Shown here piece after piece: positions 16,782 through 24,670 of a DNA stretch of 41,715 nucleotides. A model generated the notes under the pieces. That model saw nothing but the letters and a program-made list of their open reading frames with translations, did not search any database and was not told the origin of the DNA. A program made the translations under genes and the position numbers. The stretch spans positions 1 through 41,715 of the forward strand of contig JAFRGA010000046.1 in the NCBI GenBank assembly GCA_017434045.1, given 5' to 3'. The stretch comes from Eggerthellaceae bacterium. GTDB taxonomy: Bacteria; Actinomycetota; Coriobacteriia; Coriobacteriales; Eggerthellaceae. Every line of letters begins with the position of its first letter. Position 1 is the stretch's first letter.

Positions 16782-17774
16782 CTACCTGCGCTTTCCGAAC
16801 CGCTTCTTGCGATCGGAGGCTTTCTCGCCACGCATCTGGCGCGCCTCCTCGCGACGCGCGCGCACGGACTCGATCTCAGCCGCAAGCTCGCGATACGAGT
16901 CGAGTCGCTCCTGGGCGAGCTCGCCTGCCTCCACGGCCTCGCGCACCGCGCAACCGGGTTCGTCAAGGTGCCTGCAATCGCGGAAACGGCAACGTCCCGC
17001 CAGCTCGTCAACGTCCGCAAACGCGGCCCCGAGCCCCTCGTCCGCCTCCCACATGCCCAAACCACGCACGCCGGGCATGTCCACGATGAAACGGTTTCCC
17101 GGCAGCGTCACCATCGTGCGATCGACGGTCGTATGGCGCCCTTTCCCGTCGAACTCCCTCACGGTTCCAACATCTTGGACCATCGAGCCAACCAACACGT
17201 TGACCAGGCTCGATTTCCCCACACCGCTCTTCCCGATGAGCACGGCGACTTCGCCGTCCCCAATGAGCGCACGAACGGCCTCGATAGACGCCTCGTCGTC
17301 AACGGAGATGACGCGCACTTCCACATCGCGGCCGGCAAGACCTTGGACCTTGTCGCGAACGGCAAGCGCCTCCTCCTCATCGCTTGCCAAATCGGCCTTC
17401 GTGAGGACCACCGCCACCCGGGCGCCGGTCTGATGCGCCAACACCAGCTCCCGCTCGAGCCTGCCGTAGTTGAGCCCCACGAGCGGCTCCGCCACGACGA
17501 CGAGGTCGAAGTTCGCGGCAAGCACCTGATGGGCCGTGCGTTCAGCCGGGTCCCTGCGGACGAAGCAAGTCCGCCGCTCGTCGATGTCCTCTATGACTCC
17601 CTTGTCATGCCCATCGGGCAGATTCACCCGCACAGAATCCCCGATAACAGCCCTTACCTGCGCGTTCTTTTCAAGGGATGCGGCATGCTCGCAGCGCACG
17701 AGCGAGCCGTCATCGCAGCGCACAAGAGGGAACCCGCGGTCGAGTTTTACGACGATTCCACCCAGCTGCTGCAT
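16782..17774 (-). CDS. rsgA: Ribosome small-subunit GTPase RsgA
   Basis: Circularly permuted GTPase that checks 30S maturation; 330 aa. An N-terminal OB-fold (GIVVKLDRGFPLVRC to VIEDIDERRT) precedes the permuted G domain in order G4 LTKADLA, G5 ISVDD, G1 GKSGVGKSSLVN, switch GRHTTVDRTMVTL and G3 DMPGVRGLG. The C-terminal zinc site is CRFRDCRHLDEPGCAV. The basic tail ends KKRFGKRR. The ATG lies 3 nt after the stop of the upstream exported-protein gene, so the two are probably co-transcribed. Confidence 0.96.
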   Translation of the reverse strand: MQQLGGIVVKLDRGFPLVRCDDGSLVRCEHAASLEKNAQVRAVIGDSVRVNLPDGHDKGVIEDIDERRTCFVRRDPAERTAHQVLAANFDLVVVAEPLVGLNYGRLERELVLAHQTGARVAVVLTKADLASDEEEALAVRDKVQGLAGRDVEVRVISVDDEASIEAVRALIGDGEVAVLIGKSGVGKSSLVNVLVGSMVQDVGTVREFDGKGRHTTVDRTMVTLPGNRFIVDMPGVRGLGMWEADEGLGAAFADVDELAGRCRFRDCRHLDEPGCAVREAVEAGELAQERLDSYRELAAEIESVRARREEARQMRGEKASDRKKRFGKRR

Positions 17775-17777
17775 CGG

Positions 17778-18623
17778 CTATCTCGCCCGTTCGCGGATGA
17801 AGTAGTAAATCGTCATCAATATCAACCCCAGACCAATTGCGAGGACCCCCGGGATGAAGCGCTCGACCTCGAGGAGGTCGGGGTGCTCGTACCCTCGCGC
17901 AAGCACGCTGACACTCGACGCATGAACGTCGGGGATGCCCTCGTGCTCCTGGCATGCCTGGTGGTAGATGCCGCGCACTTGCAGCGTCGTTCCCACAACG
18001 CCGTAACGGCCCAGATGGTCTATCTGTTTTGCCTGGTCTTTCGACATCAGCACGGAGATCGTCGCCGGGTTGTCGGCGTCGACGGACGTGAGGGTCACCC
18101 AGAAATGCTTGTTGCGCACAGGGCTTTCCGCAAAGACGTCGCCGATTGCCTCGCCTGACACCTGCACTATCTTGCCGTCGTAAAGCGAGGGCTGGCTGAA
18201 CAGCGAATCGACGGTCGTGTCGTAGATGAACGAGTTGTCGGCGCGCTGCGTCGGGTCGACGCGGTTCTCTTCGCCCTCGACCTCGACGGGGCCTCCCTCG
18301 GCGTCGTCAGCTTGCCCGCCATCGACCGCGGAAACCGAAGACGCCGACCCGGAAGGCTCCCCGGAGGCCGCTCCCGAAGAAGCGGGTTCGGAAGACTCCC
18401 CGGAAGCCGTCTCGGAAGAAGCCGACTCGGAATCGAGAGCGGGGGCCGCGGATTCGAAAGACACCTGATCATCTGCCCAAGCGCTGATGGGCAAAAGCAT
18501 GCTGCACGCGAAAACGCATGCGAAGGCGCACACGAGCGCAGACGCGAAGACACGCGAAACGGCCTGCGTGACCGACACAGGCCACAACACCGATGCGCGA
18601 TTTATGTGCTGACTTCCGCGCAT
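17778..18623 (-). CDS. Exported, membrane-anchored OB-fold-like protein
   Basis: 281 aa, function unknown. An N-terminal hydrophobic stretch (SALVCAFACVFACSMLLPISAWA) looks like a signal peptide with an AWA cleavage site. A Ser/Glu/Ala/Gly-rich linker of about 65 residues follows, then a small beta-rich domain (LYDGKIVQVSGEAIGDV, HFWVTLTSVD, GTTLQVRGIYHQAC) resembling an OB-fold. It ends with one TM helix (FIPGVLAIGLGLILMTIYYFI) and RERAR. Its start codon overlaps the trkH stop (TGATG); ATG at 18626 is an alternative but GAGGG spacing favours 18623. Upstream of rsgA, in the trkH operon. It may assist the transporter, but this is only context. Confidence 0.7.
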   Translation of the reverse strand: MRGSQHINRASVLWPVSVTQAVSRVFASALVCAFACVFACSMLLPISAWADDQVSFESAAPALDSESASSETASGESSEPASSGAASGEPSGSASSVSAVDGGQADDAEGGPVEVEGEENRVDPTQRADNSFIYDTTVDSLFSQPSLYDGKIVQVSGEAIGDVFAESPVRNKHFWVTLTSVDADNPATISVLMSKDQAKQIDHLGRYGVVGTTLQVRGIYHQACQEHEGIPDVHASSVSVLARGYEHPDLLEVERFIPGVLAIGLGLILMTIYYFIRERAR

Positions 18624-20179
18624 CATTCCCTCGTTTTCCGCTCGCGGTCGTTTTTGCGGGCATGCACCCATCCGACGAACGAGCTCGGCGTAGCCGAGAC
18701 GACGATCTGGATGAGAACGGCGATGAGCGTCACGAACTCGAGACGTCCTGCCCACATCTCGAACAGGTAGAACAGCTCGAGCGGCCAAGCCATGCCCGGC
18801 ACGACTATTCCCGAGGTTATTCCACCGTTCGAAGCCATCGCTATGGATTCGAAGATGGCCTGCGAGGCCTCGTAACCGCTGGCGATGCCCGCAAGGGCGC
18901 CGATGATGTACGTGGCGCCGTAGAGCAGCAATACCGTCGTCGCCTCCCTCACGAGTTCGGGGGTAACCATGCGGCGCCCGATGTGCTGATACGAGGCTAC
19001 CACGCGGGCGCTATCGGGAGCGAGCGTCTCCTTCAGGGTGGCCACGACACCTTTCGCCAGGATGCCGAAACGTTGAATCTTGATGCCGCCCGCCGTCGAC
19101 CCGGAGCATGCGCCGACGGCCATGAGAATCGCCAGGACAAGGAATGCGCCCGACGACAGGAAGTCGGTGAGCTGCGTCGTCGTGATGTTCTGGAAACCCG
19201 TCGTTGAAAACGCCGCGAAGATCATGAACAGGCCGCGCCTCACCATCGCCGGCAAATCCGAATACAGACGGCTACCGGCGAGCGAGGCCATGAACGCGAT
19301 CACGATGACGGCAAGCCACAACGCCGCCGAGCGCACCTCCATGTCGGTGAAGAACGACCTCGTGCGGCCTTTGATGATCTCGGCGTGAATCGTGAAGTTG
19401 ATGCAGCCCATGAGCATGACGAGCACGAGGACAAACTCGATGGCCAGGGAATGGTAGTACATGATGTTCTGGCTCATGGGCACGAAGCCTGCCGTCATGA
19501 AAGCCGAGATCGACACCCAGAAGGACTGCAACAGCGCCCGGGCGGGCTCCATGCCGATGCTCAGGCACAACGTGGTGACAAGCGCCGTGGCGATCGCGAT
19601 GAACACAAGGGTTATCTTGCCGATGAAGCGGGCTGTTTGAACCACGTTGGGCACGACGTGCTCGCTGCGCGCCTCGGACGTGAACAGCGACGCCCCGCCT
19701 TTTCCGAACAGGCCAAACGAAATACCGACGACGATCAAACCCAAGCCGCCCATAAGATGCATCATGAAGCGCCACATGTTGTCGGAATACGCCAGGTGAT
19801 CGAGGTCCGACACGACCGACGCGCCCGTCGTGGTAAGGCCGGACACAGCCTCGAACAGGGCGTCGAGATAGTTAGCGTAATGCCCGGAAAGGTGAAGCGG
19901 GATGGCCGCGAAGAACGCGAGCACAAGCCATGCGAGACCGGTAACCGCAAGCGCCTGTTGTCGGGACAGCCGACCAGGATGGATGCGCAAGAACCGCAGG
20001 ATCGACCCGGCGACCAGGAAGACGCCGATGGTGAGCAAGTACCGCTCTGCCGCGCTCCATTCCCCGAAGAGCACGGCAATGCACAGGGGCGGCAGCAACC
20101 CGAACGTCGAGAACAGGATGAGGACACCCAGGTAATGACCCACAACGCGCACGTCATAAAGTGAAAGACGTTGCCACAT
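18623..20179 (-). CDS. trkH: TrkH-family potassium uptake protein
   Basis: Inner-membrane K+ transporter subunit of the TrkH/KtrB superfamily, 518 aa. It has the four pseudo-repeats of M1-P-M2 with pore loops SGLTTTGASVV, SAFMTAGFVP, FAAFSTTGFQNI and GACSGSTAGGIK. The frame is open 24 codons upstream; MWQRLSLYDVRVVG is the family-like N-terminus. GGAGG stands about 13 nt before this ATG, so the start is not certain. It lies 34 nt downstream of a 52-aa membrane peptide and overlaps the following gene by one base. The regulatory TrkA/KtrA subunit is not in the window. Confidence 0.93.
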   Translation of the reverse strand: MWQRLSLYDVRVVGHYLGVLILFSTFGLLPPLCIAVLFGEWSAAERYLLTIGVFLVAGSILRFLRIHPGRLSRQQALAVTGLAWLVLAFFAAIPLHLSGHYANYLDALFEAVSGLTTTGASVVSDLDHLAYSDNMWRFMMHLMGGLGLIVVGISFGLFGKGGASLFTSEARSEHVVPNVVQTARFIGKITLVFIAIATALVTTLCLSIGMEPARALLQSFWVSISAFMTAGFVPMSQNIMYYHSLAIEFVLVLVMLMGCINFTIHAEIIKGRTRSFFTDMEVRSAALWLAVIVIAFMASLAGSRLYSDLPAMVRRGLFMIFAAFSTTGFQNITTTQLTDFLSSGAFLVLAILMAVGACSGSTAGGIKIQRFGILAKGVVATLKETLAPDSARVVASYQHIGRRMVTPELVREATTVLLLYGATYIIGALAGIASGYEASQAIFESIAMASNGGITSGIVVPGMAWPLELFYLFEMWAGRLEFVTLIAVLIQIVVSATPSSFVGWVHARKNDRERKTRE

Positions 20180-20213
20180 GTCTCGGTTTGCGCCTCCGCA
20201 TCCCCCGGGCGCG

Positions 20214-20372
20214 CTATGCGCCCGCGCTTGCTCCGACGATAATGCGCACAATTGCCGACAACACTGCTAGCGCCAGCACGAAGCATGTGATGCCTAGTAC
20301 GACGGCGCCGTATCCTGCCGCGGCGTTCTTCACGCTCTCGTTCACGGTGGTATTTCGACGTTCACTTCTCAT
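20214..20372 (-). CDS. 52-aa single-TM peptide upstream of trkH
   Basis: Short ORF with a typical small-membrane-protein layout: polar N-terminus MRSERRNTTVNESVKNAAAG, one hydrophobic helix of about 28 residues (AVVLGITCFVLALAVLSAIV), then RIIVGASAGA. It precedes trkH by 34 nt on the same strand. A TAGAAT box about 12 nt before the ATG would allow a leaderless message; no clear ribosome-binding site is seen. Function unknown; it may be a TrkH accessory peptide. The evidence is the coding shape and context only. Confidence 0.55.
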   Translation of the reverse strand: MRSERRNTTVNESVKNAAAGYGAVVLGITCFVLALAVLSAIVRIIVGASAGA

Positions 20373-20393
20373 CTGCGCTATTCTAATACATTA

Positions 20394-21926
20394 TTAGGCT
20401 GTTTGGTCTGAATCGCCAGTTGAGCCGCTTTGGGCCGGTTGGCCCGATTCGGCAGTCGCGCTGCTTTGGGCCGTTTGCGCCGGCTCTGCGGCAGGGCTGC
20501 CCTGGGTCGGTTGAGCTGCATCTCCAGCTGGGCTGCTTCCAATGAGCTCGTCGATGGTCACGAACTCGTAGCCCTGTTTCGCAAGCTTCGGCAAGGCACG
20601 CTTGAGCGCCCCCACCGTCGCCTCCTGATTCCCTCCCCCGTCATGCATGCGAACGATCGCCCCCGGTTTCGCCGACATCAGAACGTCGTAAATGTCGTCC
20701 TCGGCCATATACACCCAGTCACCCGTATCGAGTGTCCAGCCTATTTCAGCATCGATGAGGGGGGCCACTGCGGCAATCGCAGTTTCCGGCAAATCCTCGC
20801 TGCCGATTCGCGCATACTTGCTGGGCACGACGCCAAGGGCATCCGAAATGGCCTGCATACCCTGTGTCACTTCGGAAGACAGCTCTTCTTGGGTCAGCAG
20901 CGACATGTCGCCGTTCACGCTCACGCCGTTGTCGTAGCTATGGGTGCAGATCTGGTGCCCTTCCGAATAGGCGCGTTTGACGAGGTCGATTCCCTGGCCG
21001 ATGATCGCGTCGCCCCTGCAGAAGAACGTGGCTTTCGCGTTGTTCTGGGCCAGGACGTCCAGCACCTGCTCGGTGTAGAGCAGCGAAGGGCCGTCATCGA
21101 AGGTCAGCGCAATGACCTTGCGGTCGCCAACGTTGGGGTCGGAACGCGTCTCAATCAGGTCAACTGGGTCCACCGTCTGCTTCTCAACCGACTCACCCGA
21201 TATCTTCCCGGTCCTCAGCTCCTTGACGCCGTCGGTACCGGCTGTGAACGTGTGGATCGCACCGAGGCCCACGATGCTCGCACCGCACGGCACGGGACTT
21301 TCGACGTAATCGTAAGGTTCGACTACGTCCTTTCCATCGACAAAGGTGATGGTGTCACCGTTTCTGAGCTTGAAATCTGGATCGGCCGTCTCCTCCCCGT
21401 TTACGGTGGCGCTGAACGGATCTCCGTCTCCGCGTTTCAGAACGGCGCCGTTGAGCGAGATGAGGTCGCCCGGATTGATAGGCAACCCGCTTTCCTTGAG
21501 CGCCACTTCCAGCGTTTTCGCGCCGCGCAAGTCGTAGAACGACCCGTTGACGGTAACGCGAATGGGCGTGGCCGACGAGCAGAGCTGCGCCGCGAACACG
21601 ATGACGGCCAACGCGATCGCTATGAGGACAACCTTCCCGAACGTTGGCTGATACCAGGCCTTTCGAAGCTCTTCGGGCGTTTGCGGAGCCTGCGTGCGGG
21701 TTCGCGAGCTTCCGCGGCCGGTATTGCCCGAACCACCCGCGCGCCCCGCGTTCCTCTCGCTTCTCTCGCCCCTGGAGGTGCCCGGCGAGGGCGCTTGGCC
21801 GCTCGTTCCCGCACGAGGCGAACGTCTCGATGCGCGTTCGGCTCGATTGGAGGCGCGAGGAGACGCTTCATCGAGCCCGATGAAGCGGGTGCGTTCCGTG
21901 TTCTGCTGTCCTCTTCGTTGCGCCAA
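20394..21926 (-). CDS. Membrane-anchored polysaccharide deacetylase (NodB domain)
   Basis: 510 aa. An Arg/Ser/Gly-rich cytoplasmic N-terminus (about 100 residues) leads to one TM helix (VVLIAIALAVIVFAAQLC), a beta-rich domain (VTVNGSFYDLRGAKTLEVAL, LRNGDTITFVDGKDV), then a NodB fold acting outside the cell: ALTFDDGPS (catalytic and metal Asp), THSYDNG, DTGDWVY and IVRMHDGGG. The second metal histidine of HSxxH is Asn here and the usual Arg-Pro-Pro motif is ARIGSED, so metal binding may differ. The tail is a Gln/Ser/Ala/Pro repeat region. GAAAGGAA 4-5 nt before TTG 21926 marks the start. Probable peptidoglycan or glycan N-deacetylase. Confidence 0.85.
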   Translation of the reverse strand: MAQRRGQQNTERTRFIGLDEASPRASNRAERASRRSPRAGTSGQAPSPGTSRGERSERNAGRAGGSGNTGRGSSRTRTQAPQTPEELRKAWYQPTFGKVVLIAIALAVIVFAAQLCSSATPIRVTVNGSFYDLRGAKTLEVALKESGLPINPGDLISLNGAVLKRGDGDPFSATVNGEETADPDFKLRNGDTITFVDGKDVVEPYDYVESPVPCGASIVGLGAIHTFTAGTDGVKELRTGKISGESVEKQTVDPVDLIETRSDPNVGDRKVIALTFDDGPSLLYTEQVLDVLAQNNAKATFFCRGDAIIGQGIDLVKRAYSEGHQICTHSYDNGVSVNGDMSLLTQEELSSEVTQGMQAISDALGVVPSKYARIGSEDLPETAIAAVAPLIDAEIGWTLDTGDWVYMAEDDIYDVLMSAKPGAIVRMHDGGGNQEATVGALKRALPKLAKQGYEFVTIDELIGSSPAGDAAQPTQGSPAAEPAQTAQSSATAESGQPAQSGSTGDSDQTA

Positions 21927-22071
21927 GGGGTTCCTTTCAAAAGCGTTCGCATTATTATACGAAACCCCATCATCGCATCCGAAGTTGAAGCTCAAGCCCC
22001 GCGCCCCCTTCATATGACATGCGTCCATCCACGTCGTCTACACATTTCGTGCTTGCCTGCAAAAATCGCGC

Positions 22072-22077
22072 TAGAAT
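22072..22077 (+). promoter_or_regulatory. Possible -10 box for serA
   Basis: TAGAAT about 100 bp upstream of the serA start; the -35 at the right distance is poor. Weak evidence. Confidence 0.3.
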
Positions 22078-22179
22078 AGCACTTCGTTGCAAAAAGCCGA
22101 AACGTAGACGGGAGCCGTTCCCGTTGCGCCACCAGAAACGATGAGCGCCGTTTGCGAAAACGGCGGGATGGAGGAAACC

Positions 22180-23343
22180 ATGGCACGCATACATTGCCTC
22201 AACAACATCTCCAAGAAGGGCACCGACCAGCTGCCCGAGGGCTACGAGCTCGTCGAAGAGCTTGCCCAGGCCGACGGCATCCTCGTGCGCAGCGCCCAGC
22301 TCCACGACACCGAGTTCCCCAAGAGCCTGATCGCCATCGCCCGCGCCGGCGCCGGCGTGAACAACATCCCGCTCGACCGCTGCGCCGAGGAGGGCATCGT
22401 GGTGTTCAACACGCCCGGCGCCAACGCCAACGCCGTCAAGGAGCTCGTGCTGTGCGGCATGCTGCTGGCCAGCCGCGGCATCGTGGCGGGCGCCCAGTGG
22501 TGCCGCGACAACGCCGGCGACGAGAACATCGCCAAGTCCGCCGAGAAGGCCAAGAAGGCCTTCGCCGGCCGCGAGATCATGGGCAAGAAGCTCGGCGTCA
22601 TCGGCCTAGGCGCCATCGGCGCACTCGTGGCAAACGCCGCCATCGACCTGGGCATGGACGTCTACGGCTACGACCCGTTCATGTCGGTAGACGCCGCATG
22701 GCGCCTCTCCAAGGACGTGCACCACGTCACGAACCTCGACGACATCTGCCGCGAGTGCGACTACATCACCATCCACGTTCCCGCCATGGACGCGACGAAG
22801 GGCATGGTCGGCGCCGCGCAGATCGCGCTGATGAAGGCCGACGCCGTGCTGCTCAACTTCTCGCGCGACACGCTTGTCGACAGCGCTGCGCTTGTCGCCG
22901 CGCTCGACGCCGACAAGCTGGGCTGCTACGTCACCGACTTCGCGATCCCCGCCATCATGGGCGCGAAGAACACCATCGTCCTTCCGCACCTGGGCGCCTC
23001 CACCGAGGAGGCCGAGGAGAACTGCGCCGTCATGGCCGTGCAGGAGATCGTTGACTTCATCGAGAGCGGCAACATCACCAACTCCGTGAACTTCCCGGCC
23101 GTGAGCCTCGGCGCACGCCGTCCGCAAGGCCAGCGCATCACCGTCGCGCATAAGAACATCCCTGGTGTCATCAGCGGAATCACCGACGCGCTTGCGGATC
23201 ACGGCCACAATGTCGCCAACATCCTCAGCAAATCGCGCGGCGAGTACGCCTACGCCCTGATCGACATCGACGATCAAATCGGCGACGACGCACTCGAGAA
23301 GATGTCCGCACGCGAGGGCGTTCTGCGCGTGAGGTTCCTGTAA
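22180..23343 (+). CDS. serA: D-3-phosphoglycerate dehydrogenase
   Basis: First enzyme of serine synthesis, oxidising 3-phosphoglycerate to 3-phosphohydroxypyruvate with NAD. 387 aa: substrate domain with RAGAGVNNIPLDRC, Rossmann motif LGVIGLGAIGALVANAA, DFAIPAIMGAKNTIVLPHLGASTEEAEENCA with the catalytic His, and a C-terminal ACT domain (TVAHKNIPGVISGITDALAD) for effector binding. The N-terminus is the short type, ARIHCLNNISKKG. GGAGGAAACC before ATG 22180 sets the start; the frame is open from 22141 but without a better site. Codons are strongly GC3-biased, more than in its neighbours, as expected for a highly expressed gene. Confidence 0.95.
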   Translation: MARIHCLNNISKKGTDQLPEGYELVEELAQADGILVRSAQLHDTEFPKSLIAIARAGAGVNNIPLDRCAEEGIVVFNTPGANANAVKELVLCGMLLASRGIVAGAQWCRDNAGDENIAKSAEKAKKAFAGREIMGKKLGVIGLGAIGALVANAAIDLGMDVYGYDPFMSVDAAWRLSKDVHHVTNLDDICRECDYITIHVPAMDATKGMVGAAQIALMKADAVLLNFSRDTLVDSAALVAALDADKLGCYVTDFAIPAIMGAKNTIVLPHLGASTEEAEENCAVMAVQEIVDFIESGNITNSVNFPAVSLGARRPQGQRITVAHKNIPGVISGITDALADHGHNVANILSKSRGEYAYALIDIDDQIGDDALEKMSAREGVLRVRFL

Positions 23344-23414
23344 GACCGCAGCGAGCCCGGCATCCGGCCTTCCGCCTTGCCGGACTTCACCGCTCAGCGG
23401 ATGCAAGTACATCT

Positions 23415-23450
23415 CCCCCTATTTCCCAACTGGAAATAGGGGGTTTGTTT
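23415..23450 (+). terminator. Terminator of serA
   Basis: CCCCCTATTTCC pairs perfectly with GGAAATAGGGGG, followed by TTTGTTTT. Confidence 0.9.
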
Positions 23451-23668
23451 TGCAATTAAATGACGTTTCCCTGTTCAAACGTGAAGAAACAGGTACCGCT
23501 CCGCCGATTGCGCAGATGCAACGCGAGCTGGAAAGACGCGTCGCCGCCCGGCCAGCAACTCTGCCGGCGAGCGGCCAAGCTATCGGGGCTAGACGCTGGC
23601 GGCGTCTAGACAGCCGCGCCATCGAGTCCCTCGCGCTTCGCTCGCCAGGCAAGCAGCTCCTGCCGGCT
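23451..23668. other. Non-coding gap between serA and fdhD
   Basis: No convincing gene. It holds one hairpin, CTAGACGC/GCGTCTAG (about 23589-23609), without a U-tract on either strand. Confidence 0.4.
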
Positions 23669-24481
23669 TCATCGCGTGGGGTCGTTGAACAAGTCCATCG
23701 AATCTCGGCTTGCGTTACATACGAGCGTGAGATTGTACGCTCGCGCCGCGACGACGGTCTTGTCGGTTGCGCATGCTTTCGAGACGAGCAGCGGGACGCG
23801 CGACCGAACGACTTTCGCCACCATGTCCGTGGGAACGCGCCCACTTGTGAACAGTGCGCATCGAGAGAGGTCAGTGCCCCTCATAAGCGCCGATCCGATA
23901 ACCTTGTCGAGGGCGTTGTGCCTGCCAATGTCCTCGCGGCAGCACAGGAGCTCGCCGCCTTCCCAGAGGTAAGCGCTATGGGTGCCCGACCTGCGCTTGC
24001 GTGATTCCTCGTCTTGAACAATCGCATCGGCCATGGCAAATACCTGGTCAGGCGTCCAGGGGATGGGCGTCACGGGCTCCATGCCCTCGGGGCGGGCGAA
24101 GTAGTTGTTCAGCATGCGGTTATTCGTGCAGCACGTGGGCACTGCCGCATTCGCCTCCGAAGACAAATCGGCCTCGCGGTCAGTCAGCACGACATCGGCG
24201 CGCATCGCGTTCTCGCATATCGAGATCGCGTCGATTTCCTCAACCGATGCGATGAGCCCCTCGCTGTACATCCGTCCCACGACGAGCTCCACCAGATGGT
24301 TTGCAGAACACCCGATTTGCATGGTCAGGATATCGTTCACGTACACCGAGAGCAGCGTCTCCTCCGGGACGTTCGCGCTAGTTTGCTGCACGCGTCCTGA
24401 ACGATCATGGCGGCAAACCGTAAACGTTACCGGCTGATCGTTCATCTCGATTGTCCCGACGACCTGCAAACTCCACCTCAC
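23669..24481 (-). CDS. fdhD: Formate dehydrogenase accessory sulfurtransferase FdhD
   Basis: FdhD passes sulfur from a cysteine desulfurase to the molybdenum/tungsten bis-MGD cofactor before insertion into formate dehydrogenase. 270 aa with ETLLSVYVNDI, GCSANHLVELVVGRMYSEGLI, the loop with adjacent cysteines PTCCTNNRML (usually a CxxC here), CREDIGRHNALDKVIG and TSGRVPTDMVAKVVRSRVPLLVSKA. The start is either GTG 24481, preceded by GGGATAA, or ATG 24445. The gene is divergent from the MFS gene; two similar direct repeats lie between them. No formate dehydrogenase is in the window. Confidence 0.93.
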   Translation of the reverse strand: MRWSLQVVGTIEMNDQPVTFTVCRHDRSGRVQQTSANVPEETLLSVYVNDILTMQIGCSANHLVELVVGRMYSEGLIASVEEIDAISICENAMRADVVLTDREADLSSEANAAVPTCCTNNRMLNNYFARPEGMEPVTPIPWTPDQVFAMADAIVQDEESRKRRSGTHSAYLWEGGELLCCREDIGRHNALDKVIGSALMRGTDLSRCALFTSGRVPTDMVAKVVRSRVPLLVSKACATDKTVVAARAYNLTLVCNASRDSMDLFNDPTR

Positions 24482-24556
24482 TTATCCCGTTGGCTTGCGC
24501 GCTTCACCAGCTGGCATGCAGCTTACCCTGTTGGCCCGCGAAGAACACCCTAATTC

Positions 24557-24635
24557 TGACAAAAATTTTCGGTTCGGTACGATTTCGACTAAATATTGCG
24601 TACTGATGACAAAAATTCGGAACGGTGCGGTACGG
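24557..24635. promoter_or_regulatory. Direct repeats between fdhD and the MFS gene
   Basis: TGACAAAAATTTTCGG followed by TTCGGTACG (24557) recurs 50 bp on as TGACAAAAATTCGG followed by AACGGTGCGGTACG (24607). Placed in a divergent intergenic region they look like a duplicated regulator site or promoter. Confidence 0.4.
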
Positions 24636-24670
24636 ACTTCCGCCCATCCCGTTGGGGTACAATCGCCCTC

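Noticed and set aside
16968..18158. 396-codon plus-strand ORF
   Set aside because: Antisense of rsgA and the following exported-protein gene.
20430..22079. 549-codon plus-strand ORF
   Set aside because: Antisense of the polysaccharide deacetylase gene, low-complexity Arg-rich translation.
23450..24004. 184-codon plus-strand ORF after serA
   Set aside because: Second half is antisense to fdhD, first half has no family features; codon pattern follows the opposite gene.
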